A program made the position numbers and the translations under genes. Positions 24,105 to 38,100 of a stretch of 64,000 bases of DNA are shown in pieces. The stretch is from Spirometra erinaceieuropaei (taxonomy: Eukaryota > Platyhelminthes > Cestoda > Diphyllobothriidea > Diphyllobothriidae). The stretch is from positions 54,556-118,555 of the forward strand of contig CACRXP010000092.1 in NCBI GenBank assembly GCA_902702965.1, given 5' to 3'. Within the stretch, counting starts at the first letter, position 1. Each line of letters starts with the position of its first letter. Under the pieces are notes generated by a model that searched no databases, was not told where the DNA came from, and was given only the letters and a program-made list of their open reading frames with translations.

Positions 24105-25560
24105 TAGATGGCCCGAGAAGGCTCGAGGACCTCCATCAATTCGGCCTCCCAATTCCTAGCCGACGTCCGAGGAAAAGTTGTCCGACCTGATCAGATTATG
24201 GTGTCCTTTGACGTGGTTTCACTATTCACACCCATTCCACCGGACCTGGCACGCGACGTTCTTCGCAAACGACTCGAAGAGAACTTCGACGAAACGGACA
24301 GACGCCTGCAAATCGAACACTTACTGCAACTCTTTGCTTTCTGCCAACAAACCTTTTTCACCTTCAAGGGCAGAACATACCAGCAGATCAAAGGAACACC
24401 GATGGGTTTGCCAATATCCAGCCTGGTTGCAGAACTAGTCTTGCAGGAGCTGGAAAAAACTCGCCTTCGACCACTAGAAACCTGCATTTTGGCGCCGTCA
24501 GGTGGAGGACACGTTCATTATAATTGAAAGGAGCAGACTGGCCGACTTTCAAGACCTGCTTAACGGCATCTTCCCGGACATTCAGTTCACAAAGGAAGAA
24601 GAGCATGCCGAACAGCTGTCTTTCCTTGACGTTCTCGTCACACACACACACACCCAACGGCGAACTCAACACCACGGTGTACAGAAAGGCGAAGAACCCG
24701 ACTCAGATTCTCAACTACCATGTTAGGAAACTCTTTCAAAGGCTAAAAACGCACTGCAGTGAGCCAGATGGATGAGTACCAGAACTTCGGCATCTTCGGG
24801 ACTAACTGACAAGGAATGGATAACCGAACAGCTTCGTCAGCCTCTGCCACCGCACGCACCCATGGCGAACGAACGGAGGAGAGCCGCAAACACTCTGGCA
24901 CCCTCTAACATACATAAAGAACGTGTCTGAAGTGATGGAGCGTATTGCTGGAGAGCTCGGCGTGAGTATCGCTCATCGTTTAACAGCGGTCATGCGCAAC
25001 AAAATCAAGCGAGTGAAGGATCAACTAGACGTGGGAGAACAATCGGGTGTTATTTATCAGATACCATTTCGGGACTGCCTCGCCACTACACAGGACAAAC
25101 CGGACGACGACTTAGCTCGCGAATAACGGAGCATAAACGGGCGGTCCGGAGAGGGGACCCGTTGTTTTCGGTCGCCACGAATACAACTTCGCGGGCACGC
25201 GGATAGTGGCACGGGACAGCAGTAGGACAGGGCGAGAACTGTTGTAGGCCTGGGTGTCTGGCACCAACTCTATCAACAGACACGTCGACATACCCCCCCC
25301 CCCCTGCTATCACGCGCTCCGTTCACGCGGCCAAGAGGCGAGACCCAATTTCCAACCAAGGGTGCACGCAGTCACGCCGCCGTGAGACTGCGTGGGACTT
25401 AAGTTATCGTGAATACCATCCTCTGCACTTATATACCCTCGCCCTTCATGGCTTGACTATAAAAACTGCTCATGTGATGCCGCATTCTCACAGTCTCTGA
25501 CGATGACCTCCTGTACGAGACCGAAAGCTCAGACTAATAAACCTACCATTCATGAGATCG
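24105..25560 (+). mobile_element. Penelope-like retroelement 2 (RT + GIY-YIG, degenerate)
   Basis: A 139-codon open frame (24,108-24,527) has Penelope RT motifs SFDVVSLFTPIPPDLARDVL, LLQLFAFCQQTFFTFKGRTY, QIKGTPMGLPISSLVAELVL and QELEK. A shifted frame follows with EDTFIIIERSRLADFQDLLN and GIFPDIQFTKEEEHAEQLSF, then ERIAGELGVSIAHRLTAVM, and a nuclease start GVIYQIPFRDCL with YTGQTGRRL-like residues in another frame (25,090-25,130). At least three frameshifts. A hammerhead-like motif (25,493-25,535) marks the 3' end. Confidence 0.88.
25492..25535 (+). ncRNA. Hammerhead-ribozyme-like motif with compensatory changes
   Basis: CTGACGA (25,497-25,503), GAAA (25,523-25,526), GCTC (25,527-25,530). 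Stem I pairs AGTCT (25,492-25,496) with AGACT (25,531-25,535), five perfect pairs. The stem III dinucleotides are AG/CT where other copies have AC/GT, so pairing is kept by a double change. Stem II is weaker here. Sense with Penelope-like element 2. Confidence 0.55.
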
Positions 25561-26026
25561 TTTGTTCATCTTCTTTACAATAAGGTGTTTCTTCTGAAGT
25601 TAAGACTAGGACGGACGGACCAAAAGGGAGTTATAAGTAAGGAAAAGACCATGGTATCACACAAGGCAAAGACCACTTTTGTCAAGTCCCAACCTCGACC
25701 TCTTCGTCCGGTCACAATAAAGAAGCGGTAGGATGAAAGACTTGGATGTAATCAAGTTGTCTTTTAATTGACAGAAAAATCGGATATATCACTTGTTAAT
25801 GTACACAAACCGCATACAACGCTTCGGATCTTTACAAAAATCACACCTCTACTTGTGCCTAAGGGAGATTCAGGCAGGCCGCAAAGCTTCTTCAAACTCT
25901 GCTTTCGCTTCCGTCGTCATGAGAGGCAGAAAGAACAATAATGATGAATGCACAAAACGCAAGAAACGTCGTGGTTGTAATGCCTGTCATTTCTTCTCAG
26001 ATTATGGGTTCACCGGGGTCCTGTTT
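25561..26026. other. 3' flank of DNAH2
   Basis: Contains the DNAH2 3' UTR on the minus strand (candidate ATTAAA at 25,763). No other feature was recognised. Confidence 0.5.
25763..25768 (-). promoter_or_regulatory. Candidate poly(A) signal of DNAH2
   Basis: ATTAAA on the minus strand about 260 bases downstream of the DNAH2 stop. No AATAAA is seen on the minus strand between here and the stop. The assignment rests on position and motif only. Confidence 0.35.
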
Positions 26027-26181
26027 TTAAGTATCAAGGCTCATGATGAGGGCTGTTCCACGCTTTATCCAATGATCGGGGGGAAACTCGCCCGTCTTCA
26101 ACTCCACGCCGATCATAAAGGAGGGTTTCCCAGCGGCACCGGATCGATTCTGGTAGTAGTAGCAAGGGCACACATAAACAG
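26027..26181 (-). CDS. DNAH2: DNAH2 exon e19: terminal exon with stop codon
   Basis: 155 nt; acceptor ATTCTTTTCAG, two bases complete a Ser codon, then [50 protein letters not shown] and TAA (26,027-26,029). It matches the end of DNAH2-type chains and sits 841 bp from exon e18 in the right phase. It has no internal ATG-initiated ORF of note and is masked by an antisense ORF, so gene finders may drop it. Confidence 0.95.
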
Positions 26182-29100
26182 CTGAAAAGAATGGGAAAAA
26201 ACCAACATCATATCCAATTATGGGAAGAGCAAACAGAAAGAAAACACGACTTCATATCAGCAGCATAATGACATCGAAAGTCGATTGATTACGATACAAA
26301 ACAGAAGCACTATTCTGAGAGTGGGGGTTCGTCTTTGGGTTGCCAAGCCAATAGCGTTGCTGTTATTTTGTCGTTTGAAGGTGGCCATTAAAGCAAAGAT
26401 TGAGTGGGCATGCGACCATTAGGTTCAGAAGGAGATTTTCTTGACGAACAAACAAATACGAGCGACAGTTGTGACTTCTTGGTAGTGCCGGCACTCAAAA
26501 CTGGACTTGGAATAAAATTGTTCTCAACTGCATATTGTGTAAGAAAATGAACACTTCAGTGATGTCATCTGCAGTCGGCCTCGAGTTTGTGTATGGCTCG
26601 CTACTGACCACAAATGAGTCGAAAACTAACCCCTCCGTTCACTTAAGTCCTCGCCAGTTAGGCTTTTTGCTTGCTGTATGTTGGTTTCCACGAGACAATG
26701 AAAACTGTTCACATTGCAACAAAATTATTACTTAAGTAGACTCAGTAGCAAGTTTCACAAGTTGGTTTTATGTCTTTATGTTTACGTGCCTGTCGTAAGA
26801 AAGTGATTTTGTAGTTGGCGAGGTTTGAAGCACAGACATTCTTCATAATTTCGAGGGTCTTATGTGAGGCTGCAAGGGAACAAAGAAGCCGTCTAGGAAA
26901 CCTATAATTAATAGTGTTTCATGCGAGCAATCCTGCTTTTCTGAGCCACTTTCATCTTCGCTAACACTCGCTGTGACTTAAATAGGTATGTCTCTGGGGC
27001 CAGTAAACCTGTCAGTACTTACACTTGGCAACCTTCTTCTTGTTTTCAACAGGTCGAAAGTGGATCACAGGCATGCTGCTGACCAACATCATTGGCTGGG
27101 CCTCAATGAGGTTGGAGTTCTTCATATCCCAACCGGCACCCTCGAGGTACAGGGCCCGTATATAGACACCGTCCTTGGGTGGGTTGGGAATGTTGCTCTC
27201 GGCAATGGTCAGCACGTTGAAGTCCCAGCTGAGGGAGTCGACACTGATACCGTGCATTCGAGCGGAGGTCTGCATCACGGCGGTCAGAAAGCCCGTAGGG
27301 AAGGTGAAGGCACCGATCCAGAAGCACTTGGGGGGTTTGGCTGTCTGACACCAGGTTAAGAACATCTGAATACGCTGTGCCAGATCTCGGGCCCACGAGC
27401 TCAGCGGTCTCAGGGAATTATAGGCCTTGAGAACGTATGGGAAAAAAATTGATTTAAGACCTTTAGTCAGAAAAATCGATGGACGAATTCAGTTTTGAAT
27501 TTAGATCGTGATCGGGTAGAACTGAACGCTCCGGACTTTTTCCTCATTCCGTACAAATGCTTCTACTTTATCTATCATTATCCAATTACCGGGTTTTATC
27601 GTCAGTAGGTTGCGGATCTCAGAAGGCTTGAGATGAACGTCATTCACAATGAGGTTGCGTCCTCACATCATAAGTCAGAGATGCAAGGCCGACGGCAAAA
27701 CTTTTAGTAAACTACGAGACACAAGAGGTTGATAATCTGTGCTGGCTGGCGACCTCCAAGGGCATGGACTGGATGTGCGTTCAAGTTAGTTGACCGGTCA
27801 ACAAGTCAGGGAGAGACCTCAACACCCGTCCTCAATGGGTTGGGACAAGGTAGGTTGTTCAAGCGTTTAGTCGGCGACGCGTATGAACAGGAGAACTGGC
27901 GTGATTTAACTATTTGAGCGTGCCTGGAGTACACTACACCATGCCTGTCATTTAAAATAAGCAGAATTAAATGAGAACCCGGCAGACTTTCATTGTACCG
28001 TGACTACCATTGGCAAAGGCGCTCAAGCTTCAGAGGGACTGGATGAGAACACAAGAGCCTCGTCTAAGAGGAGACAAAACTGCCTCCAACCTTGACTAAA
28101 TTCAAGAACCGAATTAGTGTGCGATAAGGAAGACCACTGAGGATAGGTTATCGCCTGAACTCCGGGGATTTTTTGGAAACCACCTGGAGAATCAACTTAC
28201 CAGAATTTAATGCAGAATTTCCATGTCCCCACAAGTACTAAGCAGACTCATAGACTCGAGTTCATCCGAGTGGATACTTTCAAAACGCTGATGACGCTAA
28301 AAGATCCTTTGCATTACAAGCCGGCAAATCCATCTAAGTGGGGCGGCTTTCAAAAAGGAACGATCATCTACACTCTCCACTACCACGCGGTTAGCTAGGG
28401 CAGAAGTTGGCAAATTCTACCTATAAACAATCGAACCAAAGTGGCGGAGTAATTAGCCATGCGGGGAGCGCACATGTGAATACTTGTCCCAAAACCAGGG
28501 TCGGTGCGTCAGATGGTCGAGCAATCATCACAACAACATCCAACGCACGTGATGAAATTGCAGCAATTAACGACGCGAATGTCGGCCATCAGACAATTAA
28601 CACACCAAGTGCGACGATTCCGGATGAAAGGGGGTGCCGTGAATGTTCATAGGTATGCGGTAGCATGGCTACTGTATCCTATAAATACTGCAGCTCCTTG
28701 TGCGTGAAGCACCCCTATCTGCTGTTGTCTCTGATGATGGATTCGAGCAGGAATCCGAAAGGCCAGGCTAATAAAGCTCTTGTCCCAGCGATCGTGTCTC
28801 CTTCTTCAGGAGTTATAGTGTTTTTTCATTTTATAGTAGCCGCACATAAATTAACCCATGCTCGCTTGGTGGGTTCGGGATCGTCGACTGTTTTGTGCAC
28901 CTATATGCTTTCAGTCAACCTAATTGTTTTAGAATAAATATTTCGTATGCAGCTGACTTTCGACAGGTTCGCATGGAAACTGAAGTAACCTTACATTTTA
29001 GGTAGAATATGAAACACCCAGAAGTGACCTTCATTGACTCTCAAATTAAAAGACAATATGTCCGATACGAAACCTCCTGCCACTGTTTTCCTCCTTCAAC

Positions 29101-32100
29101 CTCGTGCTCTGTATCATGTATGGCTGACTAATGACCACCGACGGACCAAAAATCAGCCAGTCTGTTCACTTTAGTCTTTACCAATAAGGCTTTCCTTTGC
29201 CCCATGTTGGTTTACATGACACGGCTGGGAACGTTTATATTGCAAAGAAATTGTTACCAGCAAAGACTCACTATAAAGGTGGGATGAAACACACAACTAT
29301 TATCGAATCCGGCAAAGCAAATGGACGGGATTTCCAAAGACTGACACTGAGGGTTCAATAAAACAGGCATAATTAATGTCCTAAAATAAACTCTCCGTCG
29401 TAAAGAACTTTCCGCTACTCAGTAATAGACGACACAAGTACCCTACGAAGTAAAAGGACCAGTCGTCCTTCAATTAACTCTAGAAAGTGGAGATAAAAAA
29501 TATCGTAAAACCGTAGCGGGCTGGAATCGAGCAAGCTTTCTGAACTAATAAAGTTGGCAGATTATTGAGTACAGCGACAACAGCGTAGAATAAAGTTGGC
29601 ACCGATTAATTGATGGGTTTGTATCAATTATTTATCCACTGAGTCTTTTCACTAAAGAGTTGACCAAACATCGGATGATAAAACGTATCCTCAATCGTAC
29701 AAGAAACCGTGGGCATGCGTTCGGTCCCAATGACCAAACATTCCACCGCTCTGCTCAGACCTAGGCCTCGAAAAGCGTACGAGTATAACGAATCACTTAA
29801 ATCAGGGAAACACTCATTCTTACATTCTGCCACTCAGTTGGTACACGGTTCTCAAAGATGGCTTCAAAGCTGTCGTCCAATTCGCTGGACATAACCACGA
29901 GACCCTGTATGCCCTTCTCCAGATCCTGCAGCTGTCCTCGAATGAGATTCAGGAGATTGTTGTAACGCTGGATTTCCTGCAGAAGCACCACCACCAGCGG
30001 GGACTTGTCATTCGCAAATATCTTTGCAGTACCCTCGTAGTCCAAATTCTCGGGGACCTGTTTGCTCAGATTATCGATCAGCTCCAGCACCTTCTCCTCC
30101 TTCGAGTCGCCAGCACTGGAAGCAACCTACAAGGTGCGGGACAGATAAGTGTCTGATGGCAGAAGGCATAGTGATTATCACTGAAAATTAATGAACAACT
30201 CTTGGAATAGCTTGCTTTACCTCTAGTACGTGAATGGCAGAAAAAGGCGCCATAGGAGAGGGCCTACATCAATCAGGAAAGCGGCCCTTTGAATCAACTC
30301 AAGCTATTTAAATGAAATAAGTAGCAACTATATCACAATATAGTACATGAGGAGCATTTGAATCTTTTACCGATAGCGACAAGGCCGATTCAAAGAGGCA
30401 TTTCTAGCACAGGCCTGAGAGACCTACGATTTTAACAACTTTCGGTAGTCCTAAAGCCCTGCTACTGCCATAGTGGGTCACGACTAGGTGGTGAGACAGG
30501 TGACTTCAAAATCAAGGTCTCCCCAGTCTGAGTTTGGATATGACTGTCAGACGACGGTAAATAAACCAAAAATGGCAAGTATGATCTTCCTTGTGTTTCC
30601 CACAAGTGTTTTCTAAGTAACTTTTGCGTTTCACTGCGTAACTGCCTTCGAGGGTTCTAAAATGAAGCTATATGGTCAAAAGTACCGCCCGTAGTCCGTA
30701 CTGCGATCAGGCATATGCAGCTCCAATGGGCAGGTATATTGATTGCCCGGTCTCATGAAATGTTAGTCGAAGTTCTGTATCAGTATCAGTATCAGTTTAT
30801 TAAGGGAAATATAGGCAAGCGCCTTTGAATTCCCTCTTGGTTACAAGTCGTCGGAGAAAAACATTGATAAATGGGAAGGTGAAAAAGGGATTTTGTACAT
30901 ACTCGCGGACAGCTGCCAGCTAGCCGAAAAAGAGTAATCATTAATGGTTACTTACTAATTACAAGTAGTATAAACACATAAAAGAGAATACCGGGTTATG
31001 TGAGTGGATGTGGGGGTGGTAATTGGGAAGCTTGATGCAGGTCAAGTCTACACTTGAAGGAGTTCACACAGGAAGAGGTTACAACATCGGTAGGTAGGGC
31101 ATTCCAGGCTGCAACCACTCTGTTACTGAAAAAGGACTTTCGTCCATTGGTTCTTGATTTCCTTGCGCGTAGTTTCAGGGGATGACCGCGCAAATTGGGC
31201 GTGTTAGCTTGGGTGAAATAATCAGTGGGATCTAAACAACAGTCTAGGCCGTTGATGATGCGAAATGTTAGTATAAGGTCACCACGTAATTGCCTGTAGG
31301 AAAGGGGAAACAGGTTGAGGATTGACAGTCTGGTTTCATAGGGCAGTGCTCCCAGACCTTGTGTCATTTTGGTCGCCCGTCTCTGGACCTTCTCCAAGAC
31401 GGTATAATCCTTGGCAGTCCAGGGTCTCCACGCCTGTATGGCGTATTCTAGATGAGGTCGCACGAAGGTGCCAAATATTTTGGAAAAGCAGTCAGGGTCA
31501 AATCCCATAAATGCTCGCCTAATGAGTTGCAATGTGGCCGTAGCCGATTTAGCCGCCTTCGCGCAGTGCAGTGTTGGTTTGAGTGAAGATGTAATCCATA
31601 CACCCAGGTCCTTCTGACTGTCAACCTGTTGTAGCGGTGTGCCGTTTAGAAAGTAGGTCCTGGGGCTGGGGGCTCTGAAGCCGCCGAGTTGAAGAAAGTT
31701 ACACTTGCGTTCTTGATTGGGAAGGATTACTTAGGTGGGTTTGTAATACTGATCATCATGCGGCGTAATCCTTTTACATTTTGGACTCGCCAGGATGATG
31801 GTTTTCGAATGTACTTCTTGTCGATCTCCTAACCGCACTTGGTACAAAATTATTACTTAAATAGTATGCATTTTTCACATTCATTTTGGTTGCCCCTATC
31901 AGTTCAAATATATTTTACAGAATAAATATGCGAAAATATGCTTTATTTTACTCATTTGAAAGCAAATCACGTCGTCTTCATATCTTATACTCTAAGAAAG
32001 TGTGCTTTTTGGTTCTAAAAATTTCTAATAATGAGATTTTTTGAGATCGTGCAATGTCCATTCATACAACATCTTACCTTCCCCTTTTTTAATGTTCCTC

Positions 32101-35100
32101 ATGAAGTATACAACATAGTCCGAATCCATTACAACCTTTTATGAACTCTACATGGTATCTTCCTAAAGGCACAGAAGAATATATAAGTTTGTTTATGTGG
32201 AAAGTGTACGCCCTGTTGATTGAAGTCGTTAAATGCTAATGCAACGGCTGATCGGGCTCAAAATTATTCTGAAGTTGAGAAACTTTTTCAAAAGCTAAAT
32301 ATACCCCTTCTTCGAGTAAAAAATGTGAAGACGACGTGATTTATTACCAAATAAATGAAAGACAGGCATATTCTGTGCATGTTTTCTGCAAAAATATATT
32401 TGAATTTATAAGGTCATCGCAAATCAACGTGAAAAATGCATGCTACTTAAATTATCCTTCTTTACCGAATACAGGTTTTATATGAGGTTGAAAAGGAGTG
32501 CATTCAAAAACTAACATTCTGGCGAGTCCGAAAAATCAAGGGATTCTGCCGTGCGCCAATTAATATTACAACCATACCTAAGTAGTCTCTTCTAGTTGAA
32601 AACGCTACTCAGAATTTCGGCCAACATTTCATGAGATCGTTCACTGAATATACATCATTTGAGAAGGACTCGTTAAGTTTTCTGACATGAAATGGCTGAA
32701 AGGATATATAACACCTACTGTGAACGTAGCAAGCTAACGATCTGATATAAACTTACATCCCTCTCCCCCCAAAGAAAGAGTGTGGATGCAAAGACCAGAT
32801 ACAAATTGCCCCTGCAGCCTCCTTTGCTTACACCTGACCTTCATGGCCTTGTAAAACAGGTCTTTAGTAAGCGAAGGTGATGAATAGTCGAGCCTTTTGC
32901 TCATCATCAAAGCCTGCGATACACGAAAATCAGGCTAAATTTAACGCGCTCTCCGATTTAATCAGCCACATATTTATCGATTTTTCTCTGAGCTTTCCGC
33001 CACACACACCGCCATCGCACCAATCAGGCGACGAACAGCTGGGGCAGCGAGAGTGGAAAAAATCGATAAGACAAGACAGAGTAACACGGAAACCAGACAA
33101 AACGTAGTTTGATTTAGGTGTGGCGGACGTTTTAGCAATCGGCAATAGGCCCAGTTGCCCGAAGGGCTAGTCAGTGGATAAGCTCTCTCCAGTGGTGTTT
33201 TCCCCCTTATTAGATACGAGCCTTGACAGATCATAATAGACCAGAGCAGACTTGATACTGGTCACACCGTCGACCCCAAAACTTCCTTCCGAGTACTTGT
33301 TCGGGCACGAACAACTCGGACATTGCGTTACCTGGAGGCAGCCTATATACGACGAGTGAAACCAGAACTTTGTAAACAATTGGAGCACGTTGTTAACCTA
33401 ACATTACCATGGTAGCCTGGCTCCATGATTCCCTCTCTCTCCTCTCATTTTTTGCTCTTTAACGTTTCCTTCTTTTTCACTTTCTTCCCCTACGGCGTTT
33501 GTGTTATTAACTTTATCGATTAGCCAACTTTGCCCAAAACCCTAACCTTGCTGTTTCTGCATCGATTTTCTGCATGAATTCAAATCTGTTGTATTGTTCT
33601 CACTCGTTATCCCTCTTATGAAGCGACAGGAAGCAGCTGAAGAGCAGTCGCGAAATTTTTTGGTGCCAATAAATCCTGCTGTTCTTGCCTACTTCAGCTT
33701 CGTACCGGGGACAAAATGCTTCAGAGCAGACTTTGACATGGGGGAGGAATGAAAGTAAAATGTGGGGAGGGAGGAGTACTTGAATGGCGGCAGAGAGTCT
33801 AGGTAAGCGAATTTATGCATGTGTCATTTCACAATCGATTCGTAGCACAATCGGCTATCCAAATACCCCACGTTGTCTAAGCGGTGTACTATGCAGGGGC
33901 TCGAAGGACACCTGTTACTCCTAACAGCGTAAGACGCGCCAAATAGCCCCTAAAAAACATAGAGCACAACCTGGAGCAGGACGCTTACCTTCGGCTGGAG
34001 GGACAGCAGCGTATCAAAGAGGAGTTTGGTCTCCTGAATCTGGGAGGCAATGTCTGCGTTGGGATGTTGACCAAAGGCCTCAGGGTGATCGGTCTGCGGC
34101 AGCATCCCCACAAACTCCCTGTAGGCGCTGAGACTGCCGTCTCGCGGGATGTAGTAAAAGGGCAGAATTGAGAGCTTGAAGAAGGGCTCCGTCAAGGCCT
34201 CCTCTTTGAAGAAGTCTGAAATGTAGGTGCTCAGCAGACGTCGGTCCCAGTCGTCTGTCACGTGACCGCCGTAATTAATGTCCGCAATTAGGTATCTTAG
34301 GGCGTCCCAGGGGGTGTCATCATACTGGTCCAGATAGTTGGTCAGAATGTTCTCAGAGACCTCGAAGTCAGCGTCGTTGAACTCGTATCGTACGTTCCAG
34401 CCCAGCATTCCGAACTTCCTGCGTTCAATCAGGACGGAGTGGAAGAAGCAGATACAGAAGAGAAGCTTCTTGTACTTCTCTGGCTTCGTGCAGGCCGAGA
34501 ACTGATCCTCCTGAAATCAAAAAACCCAAAGAAGCATATGGTCAGGGAGGCATTTTCTTGTAGGATGTCACCGGGGAACTATGCAGATTCACATCCGCCT
34601 GACTTTCGTTAATGAGTATTCGTCGAAGACCCTAACAGGAAGTTGATATCGTAAAACTTCCTTGTCAAAAAAGCGTTTTCCAACATCATAAGTCCTCTTT
34701 CAATCTGTAACGTAAAGATCATGTCTGCCGCCCCCCCAACCGCCATTTTTATAAGACTCAAAACGTCTAAAGCTGCGCTAACACCGAGGGCTGACACCTG
34801 AAAATGTCTTTTATTCGAATAACACACAACACGTTAAAAAGACTTCAGAACCGTGCTGGATCAGAAAGTCATGAGCTGCCTACATAGTCTTTAATTCGCA
34901 GTAAAGGATGTGGCAGCTTCTAATTGGGAGAAAGTAAGGATTTTTGAAGTTATACGGACAAAAAATGGCTCAGCAGAGTGGCTGTTCACACATCATTTGC
35001 TGAGTGATTACGGAATTGGGTGAAGAGAAAGCGAGACTAACAAGCGGATATTTCATCGACTGCAGATGGAATGCTCAAGCCGTCTTCTGCACACTTTCTA

Positions 35101-38100
35101 GTGGAAGGCTGCTAAGATAGAATTCGAATCGGGCTGAGAAACTTCCGCCTGTTCGAATCCGTACCAAGCTCGATTAGCCAATCAGGACGTGCTCATTTCC
35201 TGCGCGGGCATATGGCAGGGTTCCAAGGTCATACGCCGACCTTGAAATCTGCTGGTCGAGTTAAGGTCCACAATTCATTACTAGTAAGTCAAGAATCAAT
35301 TTCAAAAGAGCGCCCACCTTTTCGCTCAAGCAGGCTGTCTGACAATTGAAATGACCCCCCCACTCTTTAGTGGACGATCAGTTCGTCAGATTTTCCCGCA
35401 AGTCTCGTCACACTTTCACGCGTTCAACTTGAGTGGAAAGAGAAAACAAGAAACGCCTACCCTTCCTTCAAAAACACACTTTGACAGTTCCACCGTTGCG
35501 CCCCACGATGTCAACCGTGTACTCCACAGCAGGGTAAGAACAGGAACGTTGACTTGGGCGTGAATTAATTTATAGTGATAGTATACCTGCGCGGCATCTA
35601 CCGCGCCCTCCACCTCCTCCCCCCACCTGAACCCGAAATTATGATGGAGCCAAGAGAACCGGAGGCAGGAGAGGGCACAGGTGGTTGGCACGGCGAAACC
35701 CGCACATAGACGTACCAGCACAACCCCTGGTCCAAAATGTACATTGACCAGGACTCTACACAACAAGAGGCAACAACACTCAGGCGCACCTTAACGATGT
35801 GATAGAGACGCTTCATGTTCGCCTTCAGACCCTTTGGCGGTTCAGTTGTCATCTTTATGCCCGCCTGAAGGATAGAGATGGGGAAGGAGGGTGTGGGACT
35901 GGAGGATAGCCAGAGGCGGAACTCCATGTGCGTCTCATCTCCACCCATCAGCTCCACCAGTTTGTCCAGCTGGGGCATCCAAGAGAGGGAGAGGTGGCAG
36001 TTGGCCAAGAAGACCCAATTGCCGTCACGCATGCCCTCTTGAATGAGTCGCTGTGCAATCGGTGCCTGACCCTGGCCCAACGATAGGGCGTTGAAGCGTC
36101 TGCCCATTCCACAGGCCTCTGCCAGTTGTAGAAGGCCACCGGTCGGATCGACACCCGGTGAAAGGACGAAGATGAGGGGCGTTCGAACTGAACTGTCATC
36201 TACCACCTAGGAGGGCGGATTGGAGCAGGTAGGCAAAGGAGGGGGGCATTAACAACCGGGAATATGATCCGTCTGAGAAATAGGCGACACAAAGTTCGGT
36301 AAAAGCGCTTTTCCTGTGCTGACGACGTCTTACCAGTTGTTTTTGACAACAGCGAAATCTGTAGACACGATCCGTCTCCGGCGTACTAACACCTATGGAC
36401 TTGAACTGCTAAATATTATAGTAGGGAAGGAAAATAGGAAGGCTCCCAATGCAGGTACCCTTTCTCTGAATTCCAGGGAGGACAGGGTTAGGGCTAGCTT
36501 TAAAGTTAATATCACGGCAGGAGTTGAGGTTAGGGGGTTAGGACGCCCGAATAGGTGTCCTTCCCGGAATTCTGCCCAAAGACATGTGTATCACGGTGGG
36601 CTCCTGTCCTCGAGTTTTACCATTAGCTTTTTTGAAAGGCTTCATTTTGGTGTGACACGCGAGAGAGGTTACGATCCCGAATCATCGGAGATCTGCAGGC
36701 CTAATTTTATTTGGCAAAATTACGCAAAGTAGAGTGGCAATGGTATATGACGCAACTCATGAACCAAGGTTACGTAGATGAGGTGGCCATGTTGATTTAC
36801 ATAGAATAGAATCTCAAGAAATATGACGTGTGCTAGCAGACTGGCTTTGGTTTGGGCCTTCGATGATCTACCTGCAAGAGTGACTGGTGGGGCTAGGAAA
36901 CGTGGTCTGCATGGTCAACAAACTACCGCCTTCGCCCTATTTTTGATTTCAGTAGGTGGTAAACCTCTATCATTTTCGTACTATTACTGATTTCTGCAGG
37001 AGTAGTACTGTTTGCGGATACTTTCGATTTGGGGTGCTTCGCGAGATGCTAAGATTATGATTTACAATTACGTAAAGTTTCGGGTTTCACGGTTAGGATT
37101 TAAGGTTAAGGATTTAGGTTTAAGGTTAAGGGTTAGAGTTTCGGGTTAAGGGTTTGGGGTTGAATGTTAGTATTTGGGGTTAGGGAGTCATTCGGCACCC
37201 ACTTCACACAACTCCAATCCGCGGCTTACATCTGATTGATCAAATTATGGGGCGCTTCAGTTCCATTGACTTTGGCGGGCCAATCACCTTTATTCGTCGT
37301 GCAGTTGGTTATACTGGTTACCTGCAGTGAATTTTTACCTTGCGCAGTGCGTATGCTGAGTTTTAATACCCACTAAAACAAACTAGCATACTTACCTATA
37401 ATATCTGCGCTTTTCCCTTAGATTCCGCCCAATATTCACTGTCTTCCCACAGTCCAGTCCGTACAGCCCCCTTTACCACGGTTTCCGCTCTTCTATCACT
37501 ATATGCATATAGATGCACTTACACATGTTTATTTTTATCAATATCTTACCTGTTTCATGTCCAGAACAGGCGGTTCTACAAACCGGGTGCCCATATTGTT
37601 GACGATGAAGGTTGTGGCACAGAAGGACACGCGATCCGGTCTCAGAGAGCGAACAATCAGCATGCGTTGGAACTCATTGGTGCTGCCTTCCCATTCGCCA
37701 GGCAGTTTCGCGTTCTCCGGCTCATCGGCGGTGTACCAGATATTCCAATCCTTGGGGTACTGCTCAAAGGAGGTCACCAGACCGCGATAATTTGGCAGTT
37801 TATTCAACTCTGTGATGTTATCCCAGGCCATGTCGGTAAGCCAGGAGGAGGCCGGGTTGTCCATCTGATTTTCTCGGTCCAGAACTATGCCACCACGCAG
37901 GAAGAACATGTACTCATCGTTGTTGAGTTTGCCCATCGCCTCAAGGATCTTTATACAAATCTGGAAGGAGAAGAGGAGCTTGTGCTTCTCGAAGAGGCCT
38001 CGACAGGTGTAACGGTAGACGGCGTAGGTATGGTAGTCGTTCAAGTTGGCAATTCGATCCTCCAGACGGGGTGAACGCTGACTCTTGTCGATACTCAGGT

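Larger units (their letters stand above)
27426..29823 (-). other. DNAH2 intron e17-e18
   Basis: About 2.4 kb, GT-AG. It holds a plus-strand Penelope-like 3' fragment at 28,440-28,830 and the short repeat at 29,060-29,265. 27,430-28,430 is unrecognised. Confidence 0.7.
30127..33988 (-). other. DNAH2 intron e16-e17
   Basis: 3.9 kb, GT-AG. It contains a degenerate SINE (30,480-30,600), a MITE interrupted by a CR1-like insertion (30,732-32,656), and unrecognised sequence from 32,660 to 33,988. A 60-bp stretch at 33,355-33,420 (GAAACCAGAACTTTGTAAAC ... CCATGGTA) also occurs at 62,276-62,335. Confidence 0.75.

Noticed and set aside
37667..38074. 135-codon plus ORF and other plus ORFs opposite DNAH2 exons (27,000; 25,793-26,185; 48,632-48,955)
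   Set aside because: They are antisense shadows of strongly conserved dynein exons.
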